Positions 28,801 to 41,953 of a DNA stretch of 64,000 nt are shown here, in pieces; the first letter of the stretch is position 1, and every line of letters begins with the position of its first letter. The position numbers and the translations under genes are program-made. The notes under the pieces were generated by a model. That model made no database searches and was not told the origin of the DNA. It was given only the letters and a program-made list of their open reading frames with translations. This DNA is from Mansonella perstans (lineage: Eukaryota; Nematoda; Chromadorea; Rhabditida; Onchocercidae), in the NCBI GenBank assembly GCA_037074765.1, contig JBAMDO010000009.1:347231-411230 (forward strand), written 5' to 3'.

Positions 28801-31800
28801 TTCGTAAGTCAATGCTGAGAAGCATAGTGGCTGAACCAATAGGCAGTAACAAAGTTACTGGTAATTCGTTCTGTTGCTCAGTACCAAAGTTTTAAATTGC
28901 TCAGTGATAATTTTCATAATCTTAAGAGTTTTAGTGTTAACAAGAAAGAATATTTTGGAAATTAGAAATACGCGACTGAGCGAAGTAAAGAAGCATCAAC
29001 TGCCATCGCTCGGTTTCGTTCCCGATGCGGTTATTGATCCAAACGAACGTAGGGTATGTTAATGAAAGGTTCACTATTGTTAATTACATAATACTTGATT
29101 GTTCTGTGTTAGTTTGTTTTTTTTCCTGTAATATTTTCAGTAAAATATAGACTATACATTGAATAATATCAAGATTATTTTGGGTATTTAGCGCTCCATA
29201 AGTCAGATAATCAAACAAACAACTGGCAATTAATTGCAAATCTCATTCTTGCGATTCATTATTTTAGTTGTTTGTTATTTGACGTTTTGTTTCAGTTTTT
29301 GTAGCTCAAGTAAGTTGATGCCAATTTTTAATAAAGTCAGCTATTCATTAATATGATAAATAAATTTTCTATATAAATCGTTAATTTTTAGCGCTTGTGC
29401 AGTAAAACTTATACTTTTTAGCAAAGACTGGAAAAATGGCTTCAAGCAGTATTACATATACCTGTAAATAGAAATCACCACGAAACAGTTAGTTTATTTA
29501 AGATATACGTTTTACACGTTTTGCAAATCAAGGCTAGGCTATAACTGGGGGATCATCAAGAGTATCTGATATTCAGTTCAACATTTGCGAATCCATCCTT
29601 TGCTCTATATATCGTCTTAACTTTATTCTAATGTAATTTTTTAAATCTAGAGGCATATATTCAACCACTCCTCGAAACTTTCCAGTTGCTTTTATCTGTT
29701 GGAATTTCGATTTTCGTAGTTCGTAATCCTAAACCTAAGTAATATTGAGAAATTCTAACCGAATATTTGAGCCACTCCATCAGTAATGATATATCGTCAT
29801 TTTTTTTTATCAAACTTCTTAACAGGCGGAATTTTTGGAAGTGTCACGGTTTTCATTTATAACTGAATTGGGTGGCAAATACTGTGAAGGTTTTGTGAAA
29901 AAACGTCCTGGTGGTGGCAGAGTTTTTATTGGTTGGAAGCAATGTTGTGTTCGTTATTGTTTAATATGGTCGAAACGATGGCTTATTTTAAAAGTAATTC
30001 TTGGTTACTTTTATTTTCTTCATTCCAAAAATAAAAATGTTCAAAACAATAAAAAATGAGGCGAAAAGGATTTATTGCTCATATTTTTCAGATCCAACAC
30101 GTTGTTTCAGGATTCATCTGTTTATTATATGAATCCAAGAACTGAACAGATACGTTTCGTTCTTTTATTTGATCGCGATTTCGATGTTTCTGCTGGAAGT
30201 AGCGAAACAGATGGAATGCCGAATGGTTTGGTTATCACCAATCAGCAGCAGTAAGTTCACTATTTCAATCATGCTATAGTTTTAAGAGCAGTACAGATTC
30301 TGTAATCGTCAACAGAATAAGTCATTAAATAAGTAATGTTGTGACAGTAATTGATAGATTGAACAATTAGCCTGGACGGTTGAGATTGCCTCTTTTTGCT
30401 GTAGCATTCAGCGTGTAGCAACATTTTTAAATGTGCAACATAGTCGACATTCGTATTAATAATGATGACAAAATACATTCTTAGAATGCTGTTGTTGTTG
30501 CCTATCCTATTTTATTTATTTCCAAACTCCGATTAAGTGTGCTGACATTGAAATGTCGAACGCCGCTGGATGCAATGCAATGGAAGATGGCAATATTGGA
30601 GTCAATGAATGGAGTCGGAAGGATCTGGCTCGAAAATCACGCTTACGGATCAACATTTCCGGTGCGACGTGCACAAAGTGTTCAGTGGTTCGCCACAGTT
30701 CTTTTTTTATTCTCATAAATGAAATGAAATCATGCAATTAATTGTATATTAATCAATAACAGATTCTTTATGTATTAATTATTAACGGATTTTTTGAAGA
30801 CATAATTTATTTCTTTTATAGGTTTGTGGATGGGCGATCGTTCATGGAACATGCAGCAAATATGATGGAATTAGCACGTGAGGAAATTTTCATTGCAGAC
30901 TGGTGGCTATCACCAGAAATTTTCATGAAAAGACCGCCGGTGGAAGGAAACCGTTGGAGGCTTGATGAAATTTTAAAGGTTGCTTTGTGTAATTTCGTGG
31001 GAGTAAAGACTGAATAACAATAGAAAACAGAAAATTATTTCCATTCTCTTTCACTTTATATTGTGAATTCATTAAATAATTTTAATTTGTTAGATTTGAA
31101 CAGTGTTCTTATTTTCATGATAATGAAGAAATAATATTACTTACTTTAGTTTACTTTTTTGTTGGGTTTATACGACTGTTATAATTTGAGAGGAAGGCGG
31201 AAGAAGGAGTGAAGATATTTGTTCTTCTATACAAGGAGATGGAAATGGCACTTGGGATTAATAGCATTTATACTAAACGAACTCTACAAACTCTTCATAA
31301 AAATATTAAGGTACAATATTAATCTTTTTACCTGAGAATATCTCATTTATTATTTTATAGTTGCAGGCTGTTTATTAGATGTTAGTTTCTGATATCTTTA
31401 CATGGATTTTTTCCAATCCATCTTAATCTTTTCTTCGATGTACGAGAAAAATGAATGAAAAAATGAGAATTTCGAAACCTCCAGTCTTGATAATACATTT
31501 AAAGGCTGCTAATCTATACTATTTTAATATTTAGGTACTTCGCCATCCAGATCATTATCTTTCATCGGGTACATTTTTTTGGGCTCATCATGAAAAATTA
31601 ATCGTTATTGATCAGCTGATAGCATTTGTTGGTGGTGTCGATTTATGTTTTGGTCGTTGGGATGATTGTCGCCATAAATTAGTTGACTGCGGTTCAGTAA
31701 AAATTTCAGAGCAGCAAAATATGTGTAGTGGTGACTTTTCCGTGGTACGTTTTAGTCTAGTTCAACAAGTTTTTTTTTGTATTAACAATTTAGAAGAAAT

Positions 31801-34800
31801 ACAACTTATAGTTCCGTTTACACCAACTTATATCCAACTTTTAGCACTCATCTCCTTATTCTAGCCAAGATATTAATTTGATCTCAGGACTATGACTTGT
31901 TTGTGGTAACTGTGAATAATTTGTTAAGATATTCGAGCTTAACTTTCATTCATTTCGAAACTAAAAATCGTTGCCGAAGACGTCCGAATTACGTTGTTTA
32001 GCAGTGTGAAGTTCCTGAGATCTTGAGCAGATTCTGTCGACATACTATATGAGAATCTTGTGGCTTTAACGTAATTCAGGTAGATGCGTAATTTGTAAAT
32101 ATGTAATTTTGGGCAGGAATAAAGGGAACGAGAAAGAAACCTATTGAATTTTACCAATTAAATTTTAAGATATGAAATCTTCTCAGAAGGGTTTCTTGCC
32201 AATAGGTTTCTTCCTCGTACCTTTTATTGGCTGGAATGTTGTCACCTGTTGGACTCGAAAAAGATGAAGAAGTAACAAAGAAAAGGAGAAGAAATGAAAT
32301 ATTTTCATTCCAGGCGAAAAGTGTTAAGCACATTGTAACAGTGGCTGGAATACTGTCACCTGTTGGACTCGAAAAAGATGAAGAAGTAACAAAGAAAAGT
32401 GACGGGTGCAATGAAAATGAAAGATCGGATAATTTGGTGAATAAAGCAATTGAAGATGACAAGAAAACCAAAACAAAGTTAAAGAGACGTTCAACAACTT
32501 TTAGTAGAAAAAAGCAGCACAAGAAAAGCCATCACAAGGAAGGTAAATTAGGTTATTTTGCTGCAAATGAAAATAAATGAAAGGAATTGATTCAGTGAAT
32601 GACCTGATTCATGCTCTCATGTCATTTACCTAATATTTTTCTTTATTCATTAATGCATGCTTCATTCATTTTCTTTTATACTTTTTTTATTTTGCACTAA
32701 TTTCTATTCTTATGTATTTGTATAAAATTTACTTATTTTAACAATGCATAGCAGTATTTGCTGCGCTTATAGATTTTTTTAACACTATTTTTTTATGCAT
32801 GTTTTTGCTAACCTTTTTTTTTTAAATTTTGTTTTATATGAAGTAACATAATTTTATTTTATTTATCATGCTTTTAACATGGCTACGAAGTTTTTCTAAA
32901 TTTTCACACTTTTATCATGGCCACGAAAATTGTGGACTGTTTGGCACTTTTTTTTTTGGCTTTTAATTGATGATTAAAATTGAGCAATGTTAATTCAAGC
33001 TTAATTTTCCATTCGTGATGAGTTTCGTTAATGTAAGTTAAAATAGGTAAATGAACAAATTGAGGGAATATTGAGAATGCATTGCTGTAAATTTTGATGA
33101 AATGTGTAATAATTTACTGCTTAATGTTTAGGAGAGCAAGAAACAGCACGGAAATTAACAGAATACAATCATGTCATCCTGTCTGTAGTTAAACATACAC
33201 AAACCGCATTAAAGAGATCAAAATCAGTAGCTGAGGCACCCCCCACTGAAATGCTAAATATGAGTGCCGAAAAAATGGATATTCATGATGCTATAGATAA
33301 ATATAAGGTACTTTCTTGGGAATATTTTCAAATTTATAAAAATTCCTTTTTAATAATAATATTGACATAACACATAAGTTTCTATTTTGATTTCCTCTAA
33401 GTTTGTGTATGTTCTGTTTTTTATGAATAAGCTCATAGTTAGATGTCTGAGGTAAATTTTGACAAAATTTGATTCTCCATACATTTCAACATTTTTAAAT
33501 ATAACTCGAAAGAAACGAACATTATTTTTATGTCACATATAAGTTTCGCTAAAAAGATGCAAATACAAGTGAAGATTGCGTAAAGTTTACTTGAAAGCAG
33601 GCATTAGTTGAGTTTGACTAACACGCATATATATATATATTTACTGAAATATAAAGGGAAATTTTTTGTTAAGGCTTATGTGAGTAGTGGAAAGGCAGAA
33701 GAGGCAAAACACAATGCTGAAAAGAAATCAACACCTCTACCACAGCGAAAGATATTATCGAAAGTAGCACATAGCTTAAAACCATCATCGGCCAAGAAGA
33801 ATTGGCAAAAAGTTAAACAGGAAACAACTCGATATGATCTTAGGTAATTTTTAAAATAATTTCAAGTTTGGCCGATTGTAATTTCTCGTAACTTCATGTT
33901 TCGGTGTAACATCTCGTGGTATTCGATATTCGATAGTTATCAACATTATGTTCTTTTTTCAAAGGTACAAAAAAATCGAAACAGTTATTTAGTGAAAATT
34001 TCTAGCTAATTACAAATTTATCAACTAAAATTTATCCATGAAGTGTTGATATTCGCAGATATATGGAACTGCGCGATCAAGATGAGAAAATTCGTGCTAT
34101 GGAAGAATGTATGGTAGGTGCTGGAAAATTGTGGGTTGGAAAAGACTATGTAAACTTTATTCATAAAGATTTTGTTGATCTCGATATGCCATTCCATGGT
34201 ATGCTGATATTTTATTGTTTCGAAATTAATTACTTTTAAGATTAATTTATGTCTTTTGAATAAAATATCTATGAAAGCACGGTAGGATTAATTATAATCT
34301 CTTCGACTTCAATTTCATATTTTAGGTGATATCAACCATGTACCAAAATTAATTGTGAGTGAACATGATGTCAGTTGCCATTTCATCTATAAGTAAAGTT
34401 ATCGCTACCTCTAATTTGAAAAAATTTCAGAGTTGTCCTTTTATTAAATAAAAAAAGTTCTTCTAGAAAGTTTGAAAAATAATCGATTTAGAAAAAAGAA
34501 TTTCAATTGTTTGAAATTTTTGAAATAGTTTCAAAAGAACTGAAATTAGTTGATTTTCTGATTGGAATCATATAATTTATCTGATTTAAACAACTGGGGA
34601 ATTTTTATATTGTGGGACTTGCCAATATTGATAAATTACTGACAATTTAATTGTAGAATTACTGAATAAGAAATTCATTTGGTTTATTTTTGATTTTAAA
34701 GAGAATTTAAAGACACAAATATGCTATTATCATTAATTTTCTAGATTTTGTCGACAGGAATATGACTCCACGGATGCCTTGGCATGATATTCATGCGTGT

Positions 34801-37800
34801 ACTTATGGCAGTGCTGCACGTGATATTGCTCGACACTTTATTCAAAGATGGAATGCTACTAAGGTGTCATTTTTTTTTAATTCTATCTATTCACTTACAG
34901 GTTGAATTAATTCTATTAAATTTCCTTTTTTGTTTTCGTAGTGTTGGAATGATTGAGAAACATTTTCAAAATGTCCAGCATTTGTTTGAAGCATCGTAAT
35001 ATTATTTTACAGACGGAAAAATCAAAGGAATTGAAGGAGTATCCATTTCTGTTACCTAAATGTTATGACACAATTAAAGTACCACGCGTCCTGGAAACAT
35101 ATAGTAATCTCGCTGATGTGCAAATCTTACGCTCAGTTTCTAAATGGTCCTCACTTGCTAATGTTACAGAAGACAGCATTCAACAGGTGTTATCAACAGA
35201 TTTTTTTCCTTTTTTTTCAAAAAAAAATCAACTATTAAAGATTTTTCAGGTAATAGTTTGAAGCTAGGAAGAATTCCTAGCATTTGTTCTACACTGAGAA
35301 AATAATGAAATATGAAATTAGTCCTGAAGAATTAATCATGCTGTAATACATTGATGAGAAAGTGTGAAGCTAGGAAGAATTCCTAGCATATAAATTTCTA
35401 TCAGTGCGTAAGCTCGGAATGATGTCATTTAGTAGGAATGTTGATTTTTTACAGAGAATTGCTTCTTATAGGCATATCTCTCTCTTATTGCAAATGCTCA
35501 GCATTATGTTTATATTGAAAATCAATTTTTTATTTCTATTATTGATAACGACGATGTGAGAAACGAAATTTGTAAAGTTCTTTGCGAACGAATTAAACGT
35601 GCCTATCGGTTAGTAATAGATGCTTTCCGAATATTTGCATTTTTTTTCAATTTCAAATTCCAAGTTTGGAGATTTTCAATTTGTCAAGTGCTTTTTATTT
35701 ACGTTGTAGTCTTGGTTGACGAGTATTTATTGCAGTGAAAAAACAAAGTTTCGGGTGTACATAATGCTGCCATTGCTTCCTGGCTTTGAAGGTAACATTG
35801 GTGCACCAGGTGGTTCAGCATTACAAGCTGTTTTACACTGGACTTATAAATCACTCTCCCGAGGACCTGATTCGTTAATCGAAAATCTCAAAAGATTTGT
35901 GCCTGATCCTATGGAATATATTCATATTGGTTCTTTGCGGACTTACGAAATTCTGTCAGGAAAATTGGTTAGTATAAAGTTTTCATGAAAAAAACGAAGC
36001 TTTTTATGTTATCTGTCAGATAATGGATTGATGTCTCATACAGTTGAGGAAAGAAAAAAAATTTCGTTTTAGTCAATTTTGTTTTTACTCCATGTAGGTG
36101 ATGTGAAGACAATATCTCTTTTTCCAATGTGATATATTAGTATCATTACATAGAATAGTGAAATAATTAGTTCACACATTCATTTACTTTGTTCTCAGTA
36201 ATTTGAAATTTGTTATAAGAATTTATGAAAGAAATTCGAAATGACGTTCAGATCTTATTAAACTTCATGCATGATAAGCTTTTTTTCCAGCTAACAGAAC
36301 TGATTTACATTCATTGTAAATTACTGATTGTGGATGATCGATATGTGATTATTGGATCAGCAAATATAAACGATCGTTCACAAATTGGTAACAGAGATTC
36401 AGAGGTAATCTTCAAATATGTTTCTTTATTATTACTTTTTTAAATCACGGAAGGCAAGAAAATGCAAGTTCAAAACAATCCCTCATTAATTCTTGTTAGA
36501 CCAGTGTCAGTAACCAAGCGGACGAAAAGCAGACAACGGGAATAACCATGAATTCTTTCAGCGGTATAAAATAGAAAAATTAAAGTAATAAGAAAAAGCA
36601 ATCATATAATTTATTTGTTCTGTGATGGAAGTTGATTGTCCTATCTTAACAATCAAATTCTGGAAGAGCCCAATAGTTCATTAGTAGTCTATTGAGTCTG
36701 TAGAATGTGGTGCAATTAGTGTTGCAATAATTGAGCTATATAAAATGCAGTGTTTATTCTTAATGAATTTGATAGCTTGTAATTATTGGAACTTTCATTT
36801 ACTGTTTTGATTGTTGATAGTGCTTTGTTTCATCTAAACAGGTTTGCATTCTTGTAAAAGATAGCGAAAATGTGTCATCTCTAATGGATGGGAAACCGTA
36901 TGATGCTGGCAAATTTGCGTTCAGTTTACGGAAGACACTGATGATGGTTAATTATTGATTTCATTATTTTTTTTTGTGTGGTCTTTTATCTTTTCTACCA
37001 TTTATATTTTGCCAAATTTTGGAAAGTAAAACTAATCCATTCGGTTCATCCATTGCTATAATGAGCTATAGATTGGGTTGTAACTGTTATAAATCTTTTA
37101 GTACCCTGAAGTATTTGTCCTTTTATAGTGCTTAATGCACGAAGCATGATCGTATAAACGATTGTAAATTGGTTCAGTTTGGATTTTTTCTCGGATATAT
37201 AACCGAAGCTAGCAGAATATTGACGCTAAAACAGGCGATAGTTTCACCATTCAAATTACAACTCTTTTTGAAGAAATTAATATGAGGGATCTGAACATTA
37301 GCGATAAAAATGATCTGATTCTGACTTAAACTCTGATAGAATTCTTTAAATCTAACTCTGATATAACTCTATAGGAGCATCTCGGTTTGTTGCCAGAACA
37401 AAAAAGAAAGCCACCCAAAAGAAAAATTGATCTCGATGATCCTGTTGCTGATTCATTTTTCATCGGTACATGGGGAGCTATAGCAAAAAAAAATACAGAA
37501 ATATTTGAAAAGGTATGGATTTTTTATTATGAGAATATTTTAAATTACATTTAACATGAATTTAGATTGTTTTTTTAGTGACATAAATTTTGCTTATAAA
37601 ATATGTTGGAGTCTCCATTCATATTTACTTTAAAATAATTTTTATCATGTTTTTTATTTGTGCTGCGTATTAATTTTAGTTTAGGAGATGGTTAATTTAA
37701 AATTTTTGCAGGTTTTCAATGTTATTCCAACGGATAAAGTGAAAGATTTCGTGGAAGTACAAATGTATGTTGCAAAAGTACCGCTAAGTGAAACTATGCC

Positions 37801-37936
37801 ACAGATAGCCGAAGAATATCTTCGAGATTTGATTGGCACTCTTGTGGAATTTCCGTTAAATTTTCTTGTTAATGACAATCTTGCACCCGGTTTTGCATCC
37901 AAAGAAGGCATTGTGCCATCATCGGTTTTTACATGA
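25859..37936 (+). CDS. pld-1: phospholipase D (PLD1/2 type, PX-PH-HKD)
   Basis: Hydrolyses phosphatidylcholine to phosphatidic acid and choline at membranes; in animals it acts in vesicle traffic and signalling. Exons: 25859-25958, 26474-26621, 27129-27257, 28438-28540, 28610-28742, 28935-29053, 29422-29487, 29826-29993, 30111-30250, 30538-30687, 30822-30978, 31191-31310, 31535-31744, 32314-32542, 33132-33307, 33674-33843, 34059-34198, 34745-34863, 35013-35186, 35472-35608, 35736-35967, 36291-36404, 36842-36946, 37375-37512, 37712-37936. Phases agree throughout, giving about 1233 residues. PX domain about 35-265, PH about 275-420 (SKRWLILK), then [10 protein letters not shown] and EGNRWRLD. 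First HKD motif HHEKLIVID, about 529-537; second IHCKLLIVD with GSANINDRS, about 1047-1066. Both catalytic HxKxxxxD sets are intact. The PLD1-like loop after HKD1 is Lys/Glu-rich (about 582-770). The C-terminus [11 protein letters not shown] matches the family. Exon 1 and the exon 5/6 junction are the weakest parts. Confidence 0.95.
26993..27090. repeat. (TTG)n-rich tract in a phospholipase D intron
   Basis: Imperfect TTG/TTGT repeats in the intron before the exon at 27129. Confidence 0.85.
32119..32227. mobile_element. 109-bp element with 28-bp inverted ends (MITE-like)
   Basis: Arms 32119-32146 and 32200-32227 are reverse complements with about three mismatches. The interior is AT-rich with a small CTTCTCAGAAG palindrome. 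It lies in the phospholipase D intron before the exon at 32314 and ends one base before a duplicated piece of that exon. No clear target-site duplication and no coding capacity. The alternative is a foldback created by local rearrangement. Confidence 0.5.
32229..32399 (+). repeat. partial exon duplication in the phospholipase D loop
   Basis: A 57-bp block (32229-32285) recurs at 32343-32399 with two or three changes; the offset is 114 bp, which is 38 codons. The second copy is coding (exon 32314-32542). The first lies upstream of the acceptor at 32312-32313, so it is intronic in the model, yet the reading frame stays open through both. A longer exon carrying both copies is therefore possible if an upstream acceptor is used. 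Confidence 0.75.
35259..35389. repeat. palindromic 25-bp word present twice in one intron
   Basis: TGAAGCTAGGAAGAATTCCTAGCAT is at 35259-35283 and again, identical, at 35365-35389. Its core GCTAGGAA-GAA-TTCCTAGC is a perfect 8-bp inverted repeat. Both copies lie in the phospholipase D intron between exons ending at 35186 and starting at 35472. Confidence 0.75.
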
Positions 37937-38998
37937 TTGACGCAGTTTTATTTGATTTCAGCTTCCAATTTATGGAACATAGCCTTTTTTGATTGAAGCA
38001 AGGATAAACAAGAGCTTTATTTTTACTTATGATCAGATAAGCGCCTCTCTCATTTCCATATTTTATTCATAGTTTTTTTTGCAAATTTCAGTTGCTTTTA
38101 TATTCTTAGGTGTTATTTTCATTCATCTCCAGATTTAACAATTTCTAAATTTTCATTTTGTATTGGAATGTTGCAATGTAATTGCTTTAGGTTTCTTGTC
38201 AATTTTGAAACACTTACATGGATTAAATGTTTTTTTTTTAGAAGTTTTGGAAAATTTTTTCTAAAACCTTTGCTTTTTATTATTTGCAATGCACAATATT
38301 TTGTCAAGTTTATTTCATCAGAACATCATTGCTCTAATTTATGTTCATTTTTAGAGTTTTTGTTCATTTTGTGATAAGTTTACTTTCTATTTCGCTTGCC
38401 TCTTATCATCTGTAATTTCTTTTTAATAATTCACGTCAAATATTCTGCCGTAGGCAGCTTAGTTTTCATTGAATCTGTAAAAACTTTGCAAATTATATTT
38501 CGCTTCTCCTATGTATTTCTTTTTCATGGTATTTATTTGCTTCATTATTATTTGTATTAAATTTATTGCATAAAAATTATTTTTTATGTCAAAAATTCTT
38601 TTTTTGATGTAGCATCTATGGTGAAAGTGAATCTAGAAAGAGTTATCTGACAAATATTTCCTTTGTTGTGGCGTGTAAAATTTGTTCTAAAAATAGGTTA
38701 GGTTTTTGATTTGAGATCACTAGAAATAGGTTAGGCCAGTATTTGATTTGAGCCAAGAAACTGGTTTATATGATTGTTGCAGCACTATGGTAAGAGCTAT
38801 TTTGCTACGTGAAAATGTTAGATATAGTTGTTAGAAATATTTAAAAATTGAGGTTATTCTTAATTTTTGCTAGTCATTTAATAAACATAGATATTTCTTC
38901 GAATTATTTCTTTGATTTAGGTTACTGCGCAGATTTATGAAATTTATTGTTTGATCAATAAAAGAGGAAAATTGAAAATAAGAACGGTGGTCATCAAG
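37937..38998. other. intergenic region, phospholipase D to PRRC1
   Basis: About 1.06 kb. The first part is the 3' UTR of phospholipase D. A short imperfect duplication of AAATAGGTTAGG..TTTGATTTGAG occurs at about 38692-38750. An acceptor-like TTTGATTTAG ends at 38920, about 80 nt before the PRRC1 start, and could be a trans-splice site. No other gene seen. Confidence 0.55.
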
Positions 38999-41953
38999 AT
39001 GGATTCAATTCCTGGTGGATCGGAAGGTTTGTAATTGCATTATATTCTCGATGTCTCCAGATTAGAAAAGAAAAATGTCTGTTATACAGGGTTTGCAGAA
39101 GTAGGATTGGTAAATTCATACAAAAATCTTATTCACCATCTTTCTTCGGGGACTTTTTTATTACTTCCATTGGTTCTTCCACTTTCAGCCTACACATGGT
39201 CATCAATAAAAAAAATACAGAATCCAACAAGGAACAGTATGATATATTTCAAAGTCTTTAAATATTATTCCACGGAGATTTCCACATTCTGGTCTTGAAT
39301 AACTAGTGAAAAAAGGGTCGAAAATGAAGATTATTTCTGAATTCTAGCAATTTTGTAGTTTTAAAGGATATTAGCTCAATTGGGATTCTTAGATATTTCA
39401 CTAAAGGGACTTATCATAATTGCTTTAACTATTTCAGGTGATTTGCCACCACCACCAGCAGAGTTACCGTCGTTTTACATGCAACAAAAGCGAACAGCAT
39501 TTGTTCCACCAGTACCACCACAACTTCACCCTCCATTAGAATCACTTGCAACAACCCTTCCTTATACCATGACAACTTCAGAAGTAAATCCAAACTCATT
39601 TCTTCATCCACTTCTTCCTCCATCTAATTTTCCTTCTATACCCTCTACCGTTACACTACCATCAATGCCATCTGCTGCATTTCCCGTTGTGGAACAATCT
39701 TCGGTTACAGTTCCACCAGAGGAAAGTTATGCTGCTATTGTTACTACAGATATACCGATAACTGTTCACCAAACTGTAAATTCAACATCACTACCGTCAT
39801 CAGTGGTCGCATCACCTGCGCAAACGATGATTCCAATGCAGATACAAGAGCCAGAACAAGCAATATCAGAAAAAAATGATGAATCGAAAGGGATGGGTGT
39901 TTTGCATTGGTTTCAGCAAACTGTTCAACACTCAGAATTCTTATCCAAAATGGCTAGCAAAGCTAAGGTTTGTTGACATTATTGAAAACAAAAACTAAAA
40001 CAAAATGAAACAGAATGTATTGACGAAATCAAATAAAAAAACAAAGGTAGGACGTTGAAGATTTTATTAGAATCAAATCGATCAATTTTACTAATGTATG
40101 ATTGTTGCAAAATCCATAATTTGATAGCTTTGCAAGGTTATTGGAAACAATATACATTATTCTCTATGTTTGTTTTGAACTTTTTTGTCAACGTTATCCA
40201 ATGTTATCATTCTTGCCAACTTCTTATTGTTAATTTGATGAAGTGCATTAATTTGAGATGGGGATGGATTCGGTACTGACAGTATTGGATCCCGGGATGC
40301 GAGATTTCCTCAGTAATGGCGATGTGCTGATTGCTGCTATATTATGTTATGGTGGTAACCATATTGTTGATGCTGTTAGGCATGGTTTACGCCAAACGTT
40401 TGGTGAAGTAATATTTAGCGAAATACCTGCAGAGACAGATCATATTACTAATGTTCAGATTATTGGATATAATTCAGCATGGAAGGTTAGTTAGTATTCT
40501 CGATGTTTAATTCTGAGCTATTCGATGCTTATCTAATTAAAGAAAATTTGTTGATAGTTAGCTAAAAAGTGTTTGTGCTAAAGTTTTACAACTTTTCAAA
40601 ATTTGCACTAAATTGTTTTGACCTTAGGCTAATATAGTATATATTTAGAAAAAATTGCAAACTTATTTCCTTATGACAATGAACCTATAAAGTATTTACA
40701 CATGCAACCTGTTAAGTATTAAGTTCTCTTGTCTTCTTTATTTTTATACTTCGTTGTTATTTGCTTATTTGATTTTCATCCGCATACTCACCAATTTATG
40801 AATTACCTGCATTACTTTCTGTTCACCTGTATACAAAGATATCTCTGGAGTTCATATATCAGGAATTACATTTTGCAGAAAGCAAAGGAACGTCTGTGTA
40901 AGTTTCGAAGTAATAATACTGTTAGTCCCGAGACAGCTTTGTTCATTATACAACCATTTTTATATCAAGTCGATGATTATTGGTTTGACACTGCTCTAAT
41001 GCTTGCTCAAGTGGGTTACCTTTTAAGCTTCGACTAGATGAAATACTGTTAATGAATTTGTGTATTTCTCCATCTCAAGTTATTTCATTTGTAATTCGGA
41101 AACGAATTTTTCATGAAGTTTTGTTGATAAGTAGTCAGCAGTATTCGGATTTTGCCAACTTCCTATTTCAATGCTATAAAGCAAACTTTTCTACAGTAAG
41201 TGTTTTATTACAGAAAGGAGATGTTGAAGTTAGTGTATTTATACAAGCAACGCAAGTTGATGCTGATGTGATTGCTACACTTCAGGTACTGTAGGGATTT
41301 TTTTTAGAATATTTGAATTATTAAATGTATTAATTTTTCTCTTTTCTTTTATTTACTTCCGATAGAATTTAATATTTTGTTTTATACATGAAATCTCCTT
41401 CTATTCTAATGATGGATGGAGCTAACTAGTTTTTTCTATCTCATATTTTTGGTGCTATGAAATACGTTCTAATGTGAAATCCGCAAAAATAGCTAGGTTG
41501 CGCTTTGCGCCTGTGATATGGAACTTTTTCAAAAAGATATTGAGATTAGAGCATTTTTTTGTATTTAGAATGACAGAAAGGCCGTGTTTAGGAATCTGCA
41601 GCCTTTTTGAAAAAGTTCTTCACCCTTTAGAGAAGTGGAAGACAATAGATAATGGAAAGAATTAGTAGAGCCGAAATTAAAGCATGATCGCTTTTATTTG
41701 TTTAAACGCTTCCTCATAGTTTTAGAAAAAAATTAATTTTTTTTTTTAGAAACATACACCAAAGGAATACGCAAATGATGCATTTGCTACCACCGTTGGA
41801 TATGCATATGCGGAAACGTATGGTGGTGATCCAGAGGACTGGCAAAAATCTCTTCTTTCATTTTCTTCTGCCGAACTTTACCGATCAGCATCCATCGCAC
41901 TTGCTGCAAATTTGAAGCGAAATTTATCGACGAAATTTTCCACCAGATCTTGA
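38999..41953 (+). CDS. PRRC1: PRRC1-family protein
   Basis: PRRC1 (proline-rich coiled-coil 1) is a conserved Golgi/ER-exit-site-associated protein linked in animals to secretory traffic and to protein kinase A regulation. Exons: 38999-39026, 39438-39967, 40258-40485, 40879-41010, 41214-41285, 41750-41953. All junctions are in phase; 397 residues against about 445 in human. Residues about 10-150 are Pro/Ser/Thr-rich with several PPP runs. The conserved C-terminal domain starts near 187, with [26 protein letters not shown], then [15 protein letters not shown], and [16 protein letters not shown] near the end. This domain is reported to resemble the inosine-triphosphatase-like fold, but no catalytic function is inferred here. 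The start at 38999 gives [10 protein letters not shown] and a phase-1 donor. An 88-codon frame at 39035-39298 lies inside intron 1 and is ignored. Confidence 0.92.
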